Assembly: GCA_046302715.1 (NCBI GenBank)
Contig: JBKCHQ010000191.1
Coordinates: forward strand, 1-26,369
Direction of reading: 5' to 3'
Length of the DNA stretch: 26,369 bases
Source of the DNA: CAMCXT01 sp046302715
GTDB taxonomy: Bacteria > Bacteroidota > Bacteroidia > M30B66
Part shown: positions 17,229 through 25,547 of the stretch, in pieces
How the letters are laid out: the number at the start of each line of letters is the position of its first letter
Position numbering within the stretch: position 1 is the stretch's first letter
The notes under the pieces: generated by a model
Databases searched by the model: none
Told to the model about the DNA's origin: nothing
The model's input: only the letters and a program-made list of their open reading frames with translations
Program-made: the position numbers and the translations under genes

Positions 17229-17260
17229 AAAAAAGCCGACTACAATATGTAACCGGCTTT
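17229..17260 (-). terminator. Intrinsic terminator after ppiD
   Basis: On the minus strand AAAGCCG pairs with CGGCTTT, and TAC with GTA further in, around an ATATT loop. A six-T run (17234-17229) overlaps the end of the stem. It starts 23 bases after the stop of the peptidyl-prolyl isomerase gene. Confidence 0.8.
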
Positions 17261-17283
17261 AATATACGTAATCGTTATTTTTA

Positions 17284-19404
17284 TTAGAAGAAACGATAAC
17301 GCTTGTCTTCTACGTTGGCTTTCTTCATCAAACTCGAATACACGCCGTTATCAACTCTGCTTTGTAAGGATGAGGCTAATTGTTTTTTGTACTCCTTCAA
17401 ATCGGCAGGCGGTGCCGGAGCTTCTGTTATGTTCTCAACCACGTAAACGTAAACTCCCGAATTTCCTCTAACCGGACCTGAAAGTTTGTTCTTTGCCGAA
17501 TATGGAATAGCTCCTATCAACTTAGGCTCATAGCCATAAGCATTCAACGAATAAGAACCAAAATTAACAGAGGCACTGGTATCAACCGTTAACTTGAGTT
17601 TTGCCGCTAAGGCATCAATATTGGCTGAGCCAGAAATGGCCATTTCCTTTTCAAAACGCTCCGCTTTTTTATCACGCTTCACCATCGGCTCCATATCTTC
17701 CTTCAACTGTTCCATCGGCGGAATACCTTTGTCTCTTTTACCGGTGAGCACCGCAACCACATACTTGCCATCCAATTCAATAACCTTTGACACATCATTT
17801 ATTTTCACCTCCTCTGAGAAGGCCCAATTCACAATTTCACGGGCATTGTTAAGGTCATTAACGTTACGGTCGGTAGGCTTTACTGAAGGCGCTTTAACTA
17901 CAAATATATTCTTGGCTTTTGCCTTCTTCGTAAATGCGTCAAAATCTGAAGAAGAAGATGCAAAATCGCTAGCCTGAGCGTACAATTTCTCATTGGTAGC
18001 CGTAGAGGCCTCAATAGCTTTGGTCAAAAATACCACACGCGCCTTATTCGATGGATCTTTCTTTTTAGTTATTTTAATAAGGTGCGCACCAAATTGGGTT
18101 TTAACGGTTACCAGGTCACCAACATTTCCATTAAAACAGGCATCGTTAAATTCTGGAACCATCATGCCTTCGGCAAACATTCCTAAATCTCCGCCTTTGG
18201 TTTTTGAACCTGGGTCTTCAGAAAGCTGGGTAGCTAAAGCCGCAAAATCGGCTCCGTCTTTCACCAACTTCTTAACTGAATCGGCTTTTGCCATGGCTTT
18301 TTCAGGAGTTAGACCGCCTTGTGTAGAAAAAAGAATGTGACTAGCCTGAACCGAATCTGATGAAGTTTTAAAGCCTTTCAGTTTAACTATTTTAATATCA
18401 TTTCCATCTACAAACGGCCCATAAACGCTGCCCTCCGCTCCTTTAAATACGGATGAATCTATCTGAACATTTAATGAACCGCGTTTAACACTTTCTTCTC
18501 TGAACGGTGTATTGGAATTGGCATTCACAAACAAAGTATCGTTATTGGTTGATTTAAATTGTTCTTTTAAACCTTCCATTTGTTTCAAAAGCTCCGCGCG
18601 ATCTTCGGGCGAAGGAGCCACCTGAAATACAACATACTCCAATTTACGGCTCTCGTCTTGTTGCTCGAATTCGTTTTTATGCTCATCATAATACTTCTGA
18701 TAATCGGCATCGGTGAGCTTGATGGTTGAATCGGCAATAGTATCGTACTTCTTGGCAATGAGCCTGTAAGTGACATTTTTGTTTTTGTCGGCAAAGTCTT
18801 TCTTAGCCACCGCTGTGGTTACATAAATGGCTTTACGAATAAGGGTATTGTATTTTGTCTTTCGGCGATTTTTAACCAAAGCTTTCTCAAAATCGGCCCA
18901 CGAGGTGCGAAATTTACCATCAGGATCATTTTCTTCTGACAATTGTGTCTTAAGGAACTTAATTACCTTTTTACGATCAAATTGTTTAGTAATAGAATCT
19001 TGAAAAAGAGGAATTTGCTGTACCTGTGGATCGATGTTCTCGCCCTGAACCATATCAAAAAGCTCGTCTTCATGAACTGCGACTCCTGTTTGCTCCATTT
19101 GCGGATTAAACAAATGCATGTCGAGATATTCGTTCCAAACTTCATTGATTAATTGCTGACGTTCATTTTCTGTAAGCGATGACTTACCATTGTTGGCTTT
19201 TACCTTTTCTTCGAGCGCATTGAGTTTATTTGCGAACTCCTCGCCGGCTATGGTTTCGCCATTAATTTCGCCAAGATCATTGTTCTTAAAAACAGAACTG
19301 CCGGAGCTGAATAAATCCTGTAAAACAAAGGAAAGAAGGGCAAGACCAATAACAACAACTACTATGGTTCCTGCACGTGAACGAATTCTTTCTAAAACTG
19401 CCAT
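17284..19404 (-). CDS. PpiD-like membrane-anchored peptidyl-prolyl cis-trans isomerase
   Basis: This is a periplasmic folding factor of the SurA/PpiD type, 706 residues. The N-terminal anchor (residues 12-31, GTIVVVVIGLALLSFVLQDL) follows MAVLERIRSRA. A SurA-like N-terminal chaperone region spans roughly 40-250. A parvulin (PpiC) rotamase domain lies at about 350-448, with ASHILF, SEDPGSKTKGGDLGMF, MVPEFNDACF and FGAHLIKI. A second, less conserved region to the C-terminus completes the protein. The length is typical of Bacteroidota PpiD homologues, which are longer than E. coli PpiD. It probably helps fold exported proteins emerging from the Sec translocon. Upstream TATATTCG (19443-19436) is a possible -7 element. 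Confidence 0.92.
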   Translation of the reverse strand: MAVLERIRSRAGTIVVVVIGLALLSFVLQDLFSSGSSVFKNNDLGEINGETIAGEEFANKLNALEEKVKANNGKSSLTENERQQLINEVWNEYLDMHLFNPQMEQTGVAVHEDELFDMVQGENIDPQVQQIPLFQDSITKQFDRKKVIKFLKTQLSEENDPDGKFRTSWADFEKALVKNRRKTKYNTLIRKAIYVTTAVAKKDFADKNKNVTYRLIAKKYDTIADSTIKLTDADYQKYYDEHKNEFEQQDESRKLEYVVFQVAPSPEDRAELLKQMEGLKEQFKSTNNDTLFVNANSNTPFREESVKRGSLNVQIDSSVFKGAEGSVYGPFVDGNDIKIVKLKGFKTSSDSVQASHILFSTQGGLTPEKAMAKADSVKKLVKDGADFAALATQLSEDPGSKTKGGDLGMFAEGMMVPEFNDACFNGNVGDLVTVKTQFGAHLIKITKKKDPSNKARVVFLTKAIEASTATNEKLYAQASDFASSSSDFDAFTKKAKAKNIFVVKAPSVKPTDRNVNDLNNAREIVNWAFSEEVKINDVSKVIELDGKYVVAVLTGKRDKGIPPMEQLKEDMEPMVKRDKKAERFEKEMAISGSANIDALAAKLKLTVDTSASVNFGSYSLNAYGYEPKLIGAIPYSAKNKLSGPVRGNSGVYVYVVENITEAPAPPADLKEYKKQLASSLQSRVDNGVYSSLMKKANVEDKRYRFF

Positions 19405-19435
19405 TTGTGTATGAATTCTTTAGTATTTCGGGCTG

Positions 19436-19443
19436 CGAATATA
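19436..19443 (-). promoter_or_regulatory. Candidate -7 element for ppiD
   Basis: TATATTCG on the minus strand differs from TAnnTTTG by one base and lies 31 bases before the ATG. No convincing -33 element was found. Confidence 0.3.
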
Positions 19444-19589
19444 CAATAAAAAACAGCTGTAATCTTAAAACATGTTAAAATATGTTGCACCCCTTACTTA
19501 TCATCTGATTATAAATAATTTATCGCCGACAAAACTTTTAAATGGGCAATAAATACAAACAATTTTAAGCATGAAATACCAAAGCGTTC

Positions 19590-19597
19590 TATCTTCG
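19590..19597 (+). promoter_or_regulatory. Candidate -7 element for the ketoacyl synthase gene
   Basis: TATCTTCG, one base from TAnnTTTG and followed by CAA, ends only four bases before the GTG start at 19602. If used, the message would be leaderless or nearly so. No -33 TTTG is evident. Confidence 0.35.
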
Positions 19598-19601
19598 CAA
19601 C

Positions 19602-20870
19602 GTGAACTCAACACGCATTGTAGTAACCGGAATTGGTACCGTAAATCCGCTCGGGCAAAATTGTGCATCATCGTGGAAGTCGCTCTGCGAAGGCCAAAGC
19701 GGGGTTTCTGCGATTGATCGGTTTAATACTTCTGCATTTAACACCCATTTTGCCGCACATATTCAAGGATTTGACCCGCTTAAACTCGACGATCGCAAGC
19801 AGATTCGCAAAATGGATCGTTTGGTATGGTATGCCTTAGCGGCTTGCGATGAAGCTTTGAATCATGCAAAAATTGATATCGACTCTTTAGATAAAAATCG
19901 GTTGGGTGTATCTTGGGCCTCGGGCAACGGCGGTATGGAGAGCATTGATCAGGCCTTATTAGAATATGCAGGACATCCTGAAAAACCAAGATTTTCACCC
20001 TATTTTCAATCGAAAGCCCTGCCCGATTCGGCCAGTGGTTGGATTGCCAGCCGTTATGGATTTAGAGGGGCTAATCAGTTGTCGGTTGCAGCTTGTGCCT
20101 CGTCTAATGTTGCCATTGGCACCGCAATGTTGATGCTACGTTCGGGCATGTGTGATGCCGTGCTTGCCGGCGGATCAGAAGCGCCTATTACGCCCTCGGT
20201 TTTGGGCGGTTTTGGGGCTATGAAAGCGCTGAGTACACGAAATGATTCGTATACAGAAGCTTCGCGTCCATTTTCGGCCGATCGTGATGGATTTGTGCTG
20301 GGCGAAGGGGCTGCAGCCTTGATACTCGAAACCGAAAGTCATGCCTTACAACGTAAAGCTCCTATTCTGGCATATTTAACAGGTTACGGCAATGCCAACG
20401 AGGCTGGACATCCCACCGCGGCCGACGAAAGTGGCAGCGGCACCGCTCAATCGGTAGAGATGGCTCTCTCATGGGCCGGTCTGCAACCGCAACAAATAAG
20501 TTTGATTAATCCGCACGCTACTTCAACGCCTAACGGCGATTTGGCCGAATACAACGGATTACACAGCGTTTTTGGAGAATATTTGAGCCAAATACCTATG
20601 GCAGCCACCAAATGTATGACCGGGCATTTATTGGGAGCGGCTGGTGCTATCGAAGCCGTTTGGAGCCTAATGTCAATTATCGAACAAAAAATACCGGCAG
20701 GTATTAATCTTTTTCCCCTCGAACCCTCCATTAAGGAACGCGGCATACAACTTTGTGCCACATCGCAACCCCATAAAATTGAACATGTGTTAAGCCATTC
20801 GGCCGGTTTTGGCGGGCACAATGCCAGCCTTATTTTTAGCGCTCCGCAAGCAGGACCAGCCAGGCCTTAA
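19602..20870 (+). CDS. Beta-ketoacyl-[acyl-carrier-protein] synthase, FabF type
   Basis: This is a condensing enzyme of fatty acid or polyketide chain elongation, 422 residues. The catalytic residues are intact: C165 in SVAACASS, H305 in NPHATSTPNGD, and K337 and H342 in TKCMTGHLLGAAG. All are offset by exactly two from E. coli FabF C163, H303, K335 and H340. The start is a GTG at 19602. The only nearby upstream ATG (19571) is out of frame. It stands alone, without acpP or other fab genes beside it. It may therefore be a second, specialised KAS rather than the main housekeeping one, but that is inference. Its 3' end overlaps the convergent flavin reductase-like gene by 35 bases. Confidence 0.92.
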   Translation: MNSTRIVVTGIGTVNPLGQNCASSWKSLCEGQSGVSAIDRFNTSAFNTHFAAHIQGFDPLKLDDRKQIRKMDRLVWYALAACDEALNHAKIDIDSLDKNRLGVSWASGNGGMESIDQALLEYAGHPEKPRFSPYFQSKALPDSASGWIASRYGFRGANQLSVAACASSNVAIGTAMLMLRSGMCDAVLAGGSEAPITPSVLGGFGAMKALSTRNDSYTEASRPFSADRDGFVLGEGAAALILETESHALQRKAPILAYLTGYGNANEAGHPTAADESGSGTAQSVEMALSWAGLQPQQISLINPHATSTPNGDLAEYNGLHSVFGEYLSQIPMAATKCMTGHLLGAAGAIEAVWSLMSIIEQKIPAGINLFPLEPSIKERGIQLCATSQPHKIEHVLSHSAGFGGHNASLIFSAPQAGPARP

Positions 20871-21717
20871 GCACCTCGCCCGAATCCAAAAGTTGTGCAG
20901 CAATGCGATGTGTAGCAAAATCGGTATTCGGTACATTTTGTTTGAGCAGCTCAAATTCATCCGAATCCTTGAATTCCTTTACCCATTGTGCATCAGGAAA
21001 ATGCTCGGTATTGCCCAGTTGCCCCAGATGATTGCCGGTAAGAACGGGCGATAGTCTAATATAGTCGGGAAGCTGATCAACGCCCATCCCTAATGTACTG
21101 AGGGGCTTTTCAACCTCAAACAGCGCATCGCCCGAAGCCCTGCAATACCAATTACCGCCCATGCGCGATACGAGATCAATTTTATTAATATCAATAAATC
21201 CTTTTTCGTTAAGAATGTTTTCGCTCACGTGAATGCGCTTAACCGAACAAACCACCAAATTTCCGGCACCACCTTCATTACCTAATGCAATTACCTGATC
21301 CACCTGACATTCAAACTGCACCGGACTTTCTTTAATGCGTGGAGGTTTCACACATTCAGAGGGAATTTGAGTAAGACCAGCCTTTATAAACTCGTTAACA
21401 CCCACGGGATATTCGGTACTCGAAAGCGACATTTGCTGCACCAATTCGTAATTAACAACATGAATCACCACTTCGGGAACCTCCTTAACATTATCGAGCG
21501 TATGCTTACTGGTAGTGTCACGCACCCTTAGCGCCGGTGAAAAAACCAATACCGGTGGATTGGCGCTAAAAACATTGAAAAAACTAAACGGACTTAAATT
21601 CACCTCGCCTTTGGAATTTATAGTGCTTGCCCAAGCGATAGGACGCGGACCGATAGAGGATTGTAGAAGATTTTGTACTGCGGGTACCGATAATTCGGCT
21701 GGATTATACGTTATCAT
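20836..21717 (-). CDS. Flavin reductase family protein (FMN-binding split barrel)
   Basis: This 293-residue protein resembles the DIM6/NTAB flavin reductase-like family. The N-terminal half carries IGPRPIAWASTINSKGEVNLSPFSFFNVFSANPP (about 22-56), the typical FMN-binding stretch. Further on are TEYPVGVNEF and a C-terminal extension ending VLKAWLVLLAER. Such proteins bind FMN, but their physiological substrates are often unknown. The ATG start matches relatives. A perfect-looking -7 element (TATTTTTG, 21729-21722) is only four bases upstream of the ATG, suggesting a leaderless transcript. The last 35 bases overlap the 3' end of the convergent ketoacyl synthase gene. Confidence 0.87.
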   Translation of the reverse strand: MITYNPAELSVPAVQNLLQSSIGPRPIAWASTINSKGEVNLSPFSFFNVFSANPPVLVFSPALRVRDTTSKHTLDNVKEVPEVVIHVVNYELVQQMSLSSTEYPVGVNEFIKAGLTQIPSECVKPPRIKESPVQFECQVDQVIALGNEGGAGNLVVCSVKRIHVSENILNEKGFIDINKIDLVSRMGGNWYCRASGDALFEVEKPLSTLGMGVDQLPDYIRLSPVLTGNHLGQLGNTEHFPDAQWVKEFKDSDEFELLKQNVPNTDFATHRIAAQLLDSGEVLKAWLVLLAER

Positions 21718-21721
21718 GCAG

Positions 21722-21729
21722 CAAAAATA
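21722..21729 (-). promoter_or_regulatory. Candidate -7 element for the flavin reductase gene
   Basis: TATTTTTG on the minus strand fits TAnnTTTG. It ends four bases before the ATG, so the predicted transcription start falls on or near the start codon. The region is A/T-rich, so a chance match is possible. Confidence 0.35.
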
Positions 21730-21821
21730 TTGTTTAAAGCGCAGGATGTTATAAAATATTCGGGAACTACAGCGAAATAATTTTAATACCTTGCGGCATT
21801 GAAATCAAAAAATTTTAAAAA

Positions 21822-22217
21822 ATGAAACGTATTTCTCTCTTTCTGTTTTTAATTATTTCTATTGCTCAAACAGCGGTACTAAAAAGTCAGAGTCAGCAAA
21901 ATACCCCTGAATTTACGATAGCTTTTGAGGCATTACCTGAAGTTGAAAAAGTGATGCAGTTGATTCAGAAAGCAATGCCTGATAAAGATTACAGCAAATT
22001 TGAAGTAGCTACATTTGATTTAGAAGCCACCATTGGAGGCTCTACTCAAGTGGTACATTGTTTTGGTAATAGTTGGAATGCCGAACAAATAGCGCTGATT
22101 AAACGATGTATTGCTGAAAATGCAACCGAAATTTCACTGACACAAATTGCGGTGTATGTTCAAACTCCGCCTACGAAAGAATTGATTGAGCGCATACGCT
22201 TAAAGCGCGCTTATTAA
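21822..22217 (+). CDS. Small secreted protein of unknown function
   Basis: I do not recognise this 131-residue protein. The N-terminus MKRISLFLFLIISIAQTAVLKSQ (positions 1-23) is a signal peptide, probably cut near KSQ-SQ. The mature part of about 108 residues is mixed alpha/beta in character and has two cysteines (VVHCFG and IKRCIAE). It has no membrane span or catalytic motif. It begins 28 bases after a weak TACCTTGC element (21787-21794). The pyrophosphatase gene follows on the same strand after 64 bases. The two may be co-transcribed, though nothing links their functions. Confidence 0.75.
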   Translation: MKRISLFLFLIISIAQTAVLKSQSQQNTPEFTIAFEALPEVEKVMQLIQKAMPDKDYSKFEVATFDLEATIGGSTQVVHCFGNSWNAEQIALIKRCIAENATEISLTQIAVYVQTPPTKELIERIRLKRAY

Positions 22218-22281
22218 ATAAATTAGCGCTTAAATTACACCGTCGGCAAAGTATTATAATAACAGATAAGGCCAATAAACA

Positions 22282-22839
22282 TTGAATCACATAACACGCC
22301 ACCCTTGGCATGGCATTGCGCCACAACCCGAAGGAAATTCTGATTTAGTACACGCTGTTATTGAGATTCCGCAAGGCAGCAAATTAAAGTTTGAGGTGGA
22401 TAAACCGAGTGGTTTGCTAAAACTCGATCGGGTACTTCATGGTGCGGTGCATTATCCGGCCAATTATGGATTTATACCGCAAACTTACGCTGGCGATAAC
22501 GATCCTTTGGATATTCTTGTTTTATGTCAAATTGAATTACCGCCGTTGTGTTTGGTTGAAGCCCGCATTATTGGCGTAATGCGCATGCGAGACCGTGACG
22601 AGACCGATGATAAAATTCTCGCTGTAGCACATTCAGATATTTCACTAGCACATATACATTCGCTCAACGACCTTCCAGATTATTTATTGAAAGAAATCCG
22701 AAAATTCTTTGAGGATTATAAAAAGCTGGAACAGCGGTTTAATGTGGTAGTTGAAGAGATGTTGGATTCAGAAAAAGCATGGGAAATTTTTCTTGAGGCA
22801 AAAGAGGGTTATGTAAAACACTGGAGTAACATAAGCTAA
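22282..22839 (+). CDS. ppa: Inorganic pyrophosphatase (family I)
   Basis: It hydrolyses pyrophosphate to two phosphates, pulling biosynthetic reactions forward in the cytoplasm. It has 185 residues. The metal-binding aspartates D72, D74 and D77 in GDNDPLDIL match E. coli D65, D67 and D70. D104 and D109 in RMRDRDETDDK match D97 and D102, and YPANYGFIP is also present. The start is a TTG at 22282. An in-frame TAA at 22276-22278 lies just one codon before it and the next ATG is far inside the conserved domain, so TTG is well supported. The start is read as MNHITRHPWHGI, close in form to other Bacteroidota enzymes. Confidence 0.95.
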   Translation: MNHITRHPWHGIAPQPEGNSDLVHAVIEIPQGSKLKFEVDKPSGLLKLDRVLHGAVHYPANYGFIPQTYAGDNDPLDILVLCQIELPPLCLVEARIIGVMRMRDRDETDDKILAVAHSDISLAHIHSLNDLPDYLLKEIRKFFEDYKKLEQRFNVVVEEMLDSEKAWEIFLEAKEGYVKHWSNIS

Positions 22840-23075
22840 GGATAGCCTGCATTAACATGAGCTTCGTTTAAACAATAAGCACAGAAAAGGTCTAAGAAAA
22901 ATTAATTTCAGAATTTAGAAATTGACTTGATTTTTAAAGTGCCTGTAGAAAATTGCACTTATTACTTGAATGTACTTGTTTATAAAGCACCTAAAAAGCT
23001 AAACACATTCAATACAAATTTGTCAAACATATTATAACCGCCACACCTGCTATTATCCTTAACGTAATTGGACAC
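22840..23075. other. Convergent intergenic region, no gene seen
   Basis: These 236 A/T-rich bases lie between the pyrophosphatase and the BT_3928-like gene. An AAGTGC / GCACTT inverted repeat (about 22939-22962) could be a weak terminator for the pyrophosphatase, but it lacks a good T run. I found no convincing small gene or RNA. Confidence 0.4.
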
Positions 23076-24020
23076 TTAGTGCCTTGAAATTAATGCCTTT
23101 AACTCGTTCCAAGTAGGTAGTGAAGAGGCCGGCCAAATATTCACAATTCTTTTTTTAGCAATCAATACCACTGTTGGGTTTGATCGTGTGTAGTTACTCA
23201 TAAATGATGTTGATGTTGCATAGAATGGGAAAGGCGTTTGCATTTCGTGCCTAAAATCTTCCAAAACTGAAGCGGTGCCTTCGGCAATTCCCACAACATT
23301 AACTCCATGATTCTCCGCTTCAACAGCACATATGTTCAGCGTATTAAAAACCTTTGTCTGGCTTGATGGCAGATGCGGTACGATAATCCAAAGCTGAGGC
23401 TCGTCGTTTTTAATCCAGTTAGGTAAATAATTAATGCCCTCCGAATCATACATGCAAATTTGTTCTTGAGGGGAAAATACGGACTCAAGCATCAGGCCTT
23501 CTTTCCATGCACACGTATTTATGATGGGTTGGGTGCTTAAAATGTAATACGGCAGTGTTGACGATACGCTAAAAAGCACTATTGATGCCAACACATATTT
23601 AAATCGTAGCGCAACAAACTCATTACCTGAATGTCGCCACAAAATTATAGTGTGAATAATTCCTATGAACGAAACTAGGAGCAAGAAGAGCAGATATGCG
23701 GAAAATACCCAACGCATTTCCTCCGACAAGATCAAGCTCGTTAGGGCGAGTGTTAAACCCAACAACCAAATCGGAATGTTCCACCAAGGCCATCGCTTGT
23801 TAAATAAGCCAATCATCCAATTAATAGCTGTAAAAATCTCAAAACCAATTAATAGAACAATAATAAATCGTGCTATACCTGAATAAGCATCCCATGAAAT
23901 GCATTTCAATGCCGGTTCCAGCGCATACAAAAGTCCAACAGGATCGTTGGCATGCAGGGCTGCCGAAAACAGCATGAATACAATTGAAATTTGTTTTAAA
24001 ACACCGTTCGGGTGTTTCAT
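23076..24020 (-). CDS. Divergent BT_3928-like (DoxX/MauE-type) membrane protein with thioredoxin-like tail
   Basis: This 314-residue membrane protein has about five spans, near 8-24, 47-70, 82-98, 103-127 and 141-162, followed by a soluble C-terminal domain. Position and scattered motifs link it to the BT_3928 family. These are FSAALHANDPVGLLYALE near the N-terminus (compare DPLG..YKF), QPIINTCAWKEG after the last span, and NYTRSNPTVVLI.KKRIVNIW in the thioredoxin-like end. The CGCFG-type cysteine motif that I recall from the membrane part of that family is missing. The start ATG overlaps the stop of the DUF1599 gene (ATGA), so the two are translationally coupled. The role is unknown; a redox or envelope function is a guess. 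Confidence 0.65.
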   Translation of the reverse strand: MKHPNGVLKQISIVFMLFSAALHANDPVGLLYALEPALKCISWDAYSGIARFIIVLLIGFEIFTAINWMIGLFNKRWPWWNIPIWLLGLTLALTSLILSEEMRWVFSAYLLFLLLVSFIGIIHTIILWRHSGNEFVALRFKYVLASIVLFSVSSTLPYYILSTQPIINTCAWKEGLMLESVFSPQEQICMYDSEGINYLPNWIKNDEPQLWIIVPHLPSSQTKVFNTLNICAVEAENHGVNVVGIAEGTASVLEDFRHEMQTPFPFYATSTSFMSNYTRSNPTVVLIAKKRIVNIWPASSLPTWNELKALISRH

Positions 24021-24562
24021 GACTTTGCCTCGCTGAGTTGAATTAATGCAAAAACACTATAATTGATTATATCCATGTAGTTGGCATCAATACCTTCTGA
24101 AATAAGCGTTTGCCCTTTATGATCTTCAATCTGCCGAATACGCATTAAACGCATCAAAACCATATCGGTAAACGAACTCACACGCATATTACGCCAAGCC
24201 TCGCCATAATCGTGATTCTTCTTAAGCATTAGCGCTTTAACTTCAGCAACCTGAGCATCGTAAAGGCCTTCGGTTTGTGATCGTTCCAACTCAATGGGCG
24301 CCTGCTCGTCGAGCTGCAACTGAATTAAAGCCAATAAAGCATAATTTACAATACCAATGAATTCGGGTTCAACCCCTTCATCCACCAAATGTGTTCCTGA
24401 AGTTTCTATACCGCGAATACGGCTGGCCTTTATGTAAATTTGATCGGTAATAGACGATGGACGCAGCATTCGCCACGATGTGCCATAATCGGCATTCTTC
24501 TTAAGAAATATATCTTTGCAGCGTGCAATGACCTCATCAAATTGCTCCGAAGTTGCGTTCAT
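24017..24562 (-). CDS. DUF1599 protein with two internal repeats
   Basis: From the ATG at 24562 it has 181 residues, the usual size. It contains two tandem copies of one domain. The first has KKNADYGTSWRMLRPSSITD and the second KKNHDYGEAWRNMRVSSFTD. Each is followed by an RIR.IE segment and a NY..FALIQL-type helix. The family is Pfam DUF1599, whose relatives have been linked to nucleotide modification; the activity is unproven. An open frame extends to 24676 with further in-frame ATG codons, but the added residues are not family-like and would overlap folP by over 100 bases. It is coupled to the downstream BT_3928-like gene and divergent from folP. Confidence 0.85.
   Translation of the reverse strand: MNATSEQFDEVIARCKDIFLKKNADYGTSWRMLRPSSITDQIYIKASRIRGIETSGTHLVDEGVEPEFIGIVNYALLALIQLQLDEQAPIELERSQTEGLYDAQVAEVKALMLKKNHDYGEAWRNMRVSSFTDMVLMRLMRIRQIEDHKGQTLISEGIDANYMDIINYSVFALIQLSEAKS
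24511..24518 (+). promoter_or_regulatory. Candidate -7 element for folP, inside the DUF1599 gene
   Basis: TATCTTTG followed by CA is a full match to TAnnTTTG. It would start transcription near 24524, about 37 bases before the folP ATG at 24561. It lies within the first codons of the divergent DUF1599 coding sequence. A clear -33 TTTG was not found. Confidence 0.5.
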
Positions 24563-25445
24563 GGAATCTAAAAATAATCCCGCTAAGGTAATATCCCGCA
24601 TCGAAATACCCTCGATTTGCATCAGAGAAAGTATATTTTCGTTCGAAAAACCCTGTATAATGGGCATAATAAACATAACGAGCGATTCATTTTATGCAGG
24701 CAGCAGGGCGCCATCGCTCGATGCGGTTTGCACTTTGGCCGAAAAGCACGTTCGGCATGGCGCACAGTTTTTAGATATCGGCGCTGCCTCATCACGGCCT
24801 GGCGCAGGACTATCGAATCCTGAGGAGGAATGGGCCCGACTGAACGGTGTTTTTGGCCGGCTGCGAAAAGAATTCCCCGAAGTTTATCTTTCGGTGGATA
24901 CCTATTGGGCATCGGTCGCCAAAAATAGCATATACGATGGAGCTGATATGGTAAATGATATTTCTGCAGGAAGTTTTGATGCGGAACTATTAACAACCGT
25001 AGCTCAGATGCGTGTACCTTACATTTTGATGCATATGCAGGGTAATCCGCAAACTATGCAAATGAACCCGCAATACATAAATGTTACAGCCGAAGTGCAG
25101 TATTATTTAGCTCAAAAACAAAAAGAATTATTTTCACTTGGATGTTCAGACGTACTCTTAGATCCCGGGTTTGGCTTTGGAAAAACATTGGAACATAATT
25201 ATTCGCTGCTCAACAATCTTAGTGAACTAAGAAGGCTGAAAGCGCCTTTGGTGGTTGGTGTTTCCCGTAAAAGTATGATAACGAAACTGCTCAACATTTC
25301 GGCCGTTGATGCATTAAACGGTACTACCGCCTTGCATACCATTGCATTAATGCAGGGTGCAAATATTTTACGCGTGCACGATGCAGCTGAAGCATCGCAA
25401 TGCATTTCTATTTTTGAGGCCTACCAAAACGGCGATAATCGCTGA
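24561..25445 (+). CDS. folP: Dihydropteroate synthase
   Basis: DHPS joins p-aminobenzoate to a pterin pyrophosphate in folate synthesis and is the sulfonamide target. From the ATG at 24561 it has 294 residues. Motifs are MGIINITSDSFYAGSR (family: MGI.N.TPDSF), FLDIGAASSRPGA, VNDISAG, LDPGFGFGK, VGVSRKSM and the C-terminal LRVHDAAE. The usual P of TPDSF is S here, a mild change. The frame is open upstream to an ATG at 24516, but that codon lies in the best promoter element. The 24561 ATG still leaves an N-terminal extension of about 20 residues compared with typical enzymes. Confidence 0.94.
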   Translation: MESKNNPAKVISRIEIPSICIRESIFSFEKPCIMGIINITSDSFYAGSRAPSLDAVCTLAEKHVRHGAQFLDIGAASSRPGAGLSNPEEEWARLNGVFGRLRKEFPEVYLSVDTYWASVAKNSIYDGADMVNDISAGSFDAELLTTVAQMRVPYILMHMQGNPQTMQMNPQYINVTAEVQYYLAQKQKELFSLGCSDVLLDPGFGFGKTLEHNYSLLNNLSELRRLKAPLVVGVSRKSMITKLLNISAVDALNGTTALHTIALMQGANILRVHDAAEASQCISIFEAYQNGDNR

Positions 25446-25547
25446 TTTAGTGAATACACTCAATCACGAGAATTCCAATTTACGGTTAAAAAAAAGCGCC
25501 AAAAATGAATTTATTATTCAGTAAACGTAGGATTCATTAATTAACAC

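Noticed and set aside
24563..24676. Upstream extension of the DUF1599 protein
   Set aside because: It would overlap folP coding sequence by over 100 bases and add residues atypical of the family.
25505..25538. AATGAAT / ATTCATT repeat after folP as a terminator
   Set aside because: The stem is only seven A/T pairs around a loop of about 20 bases, with no T run, so it is too weak to call.
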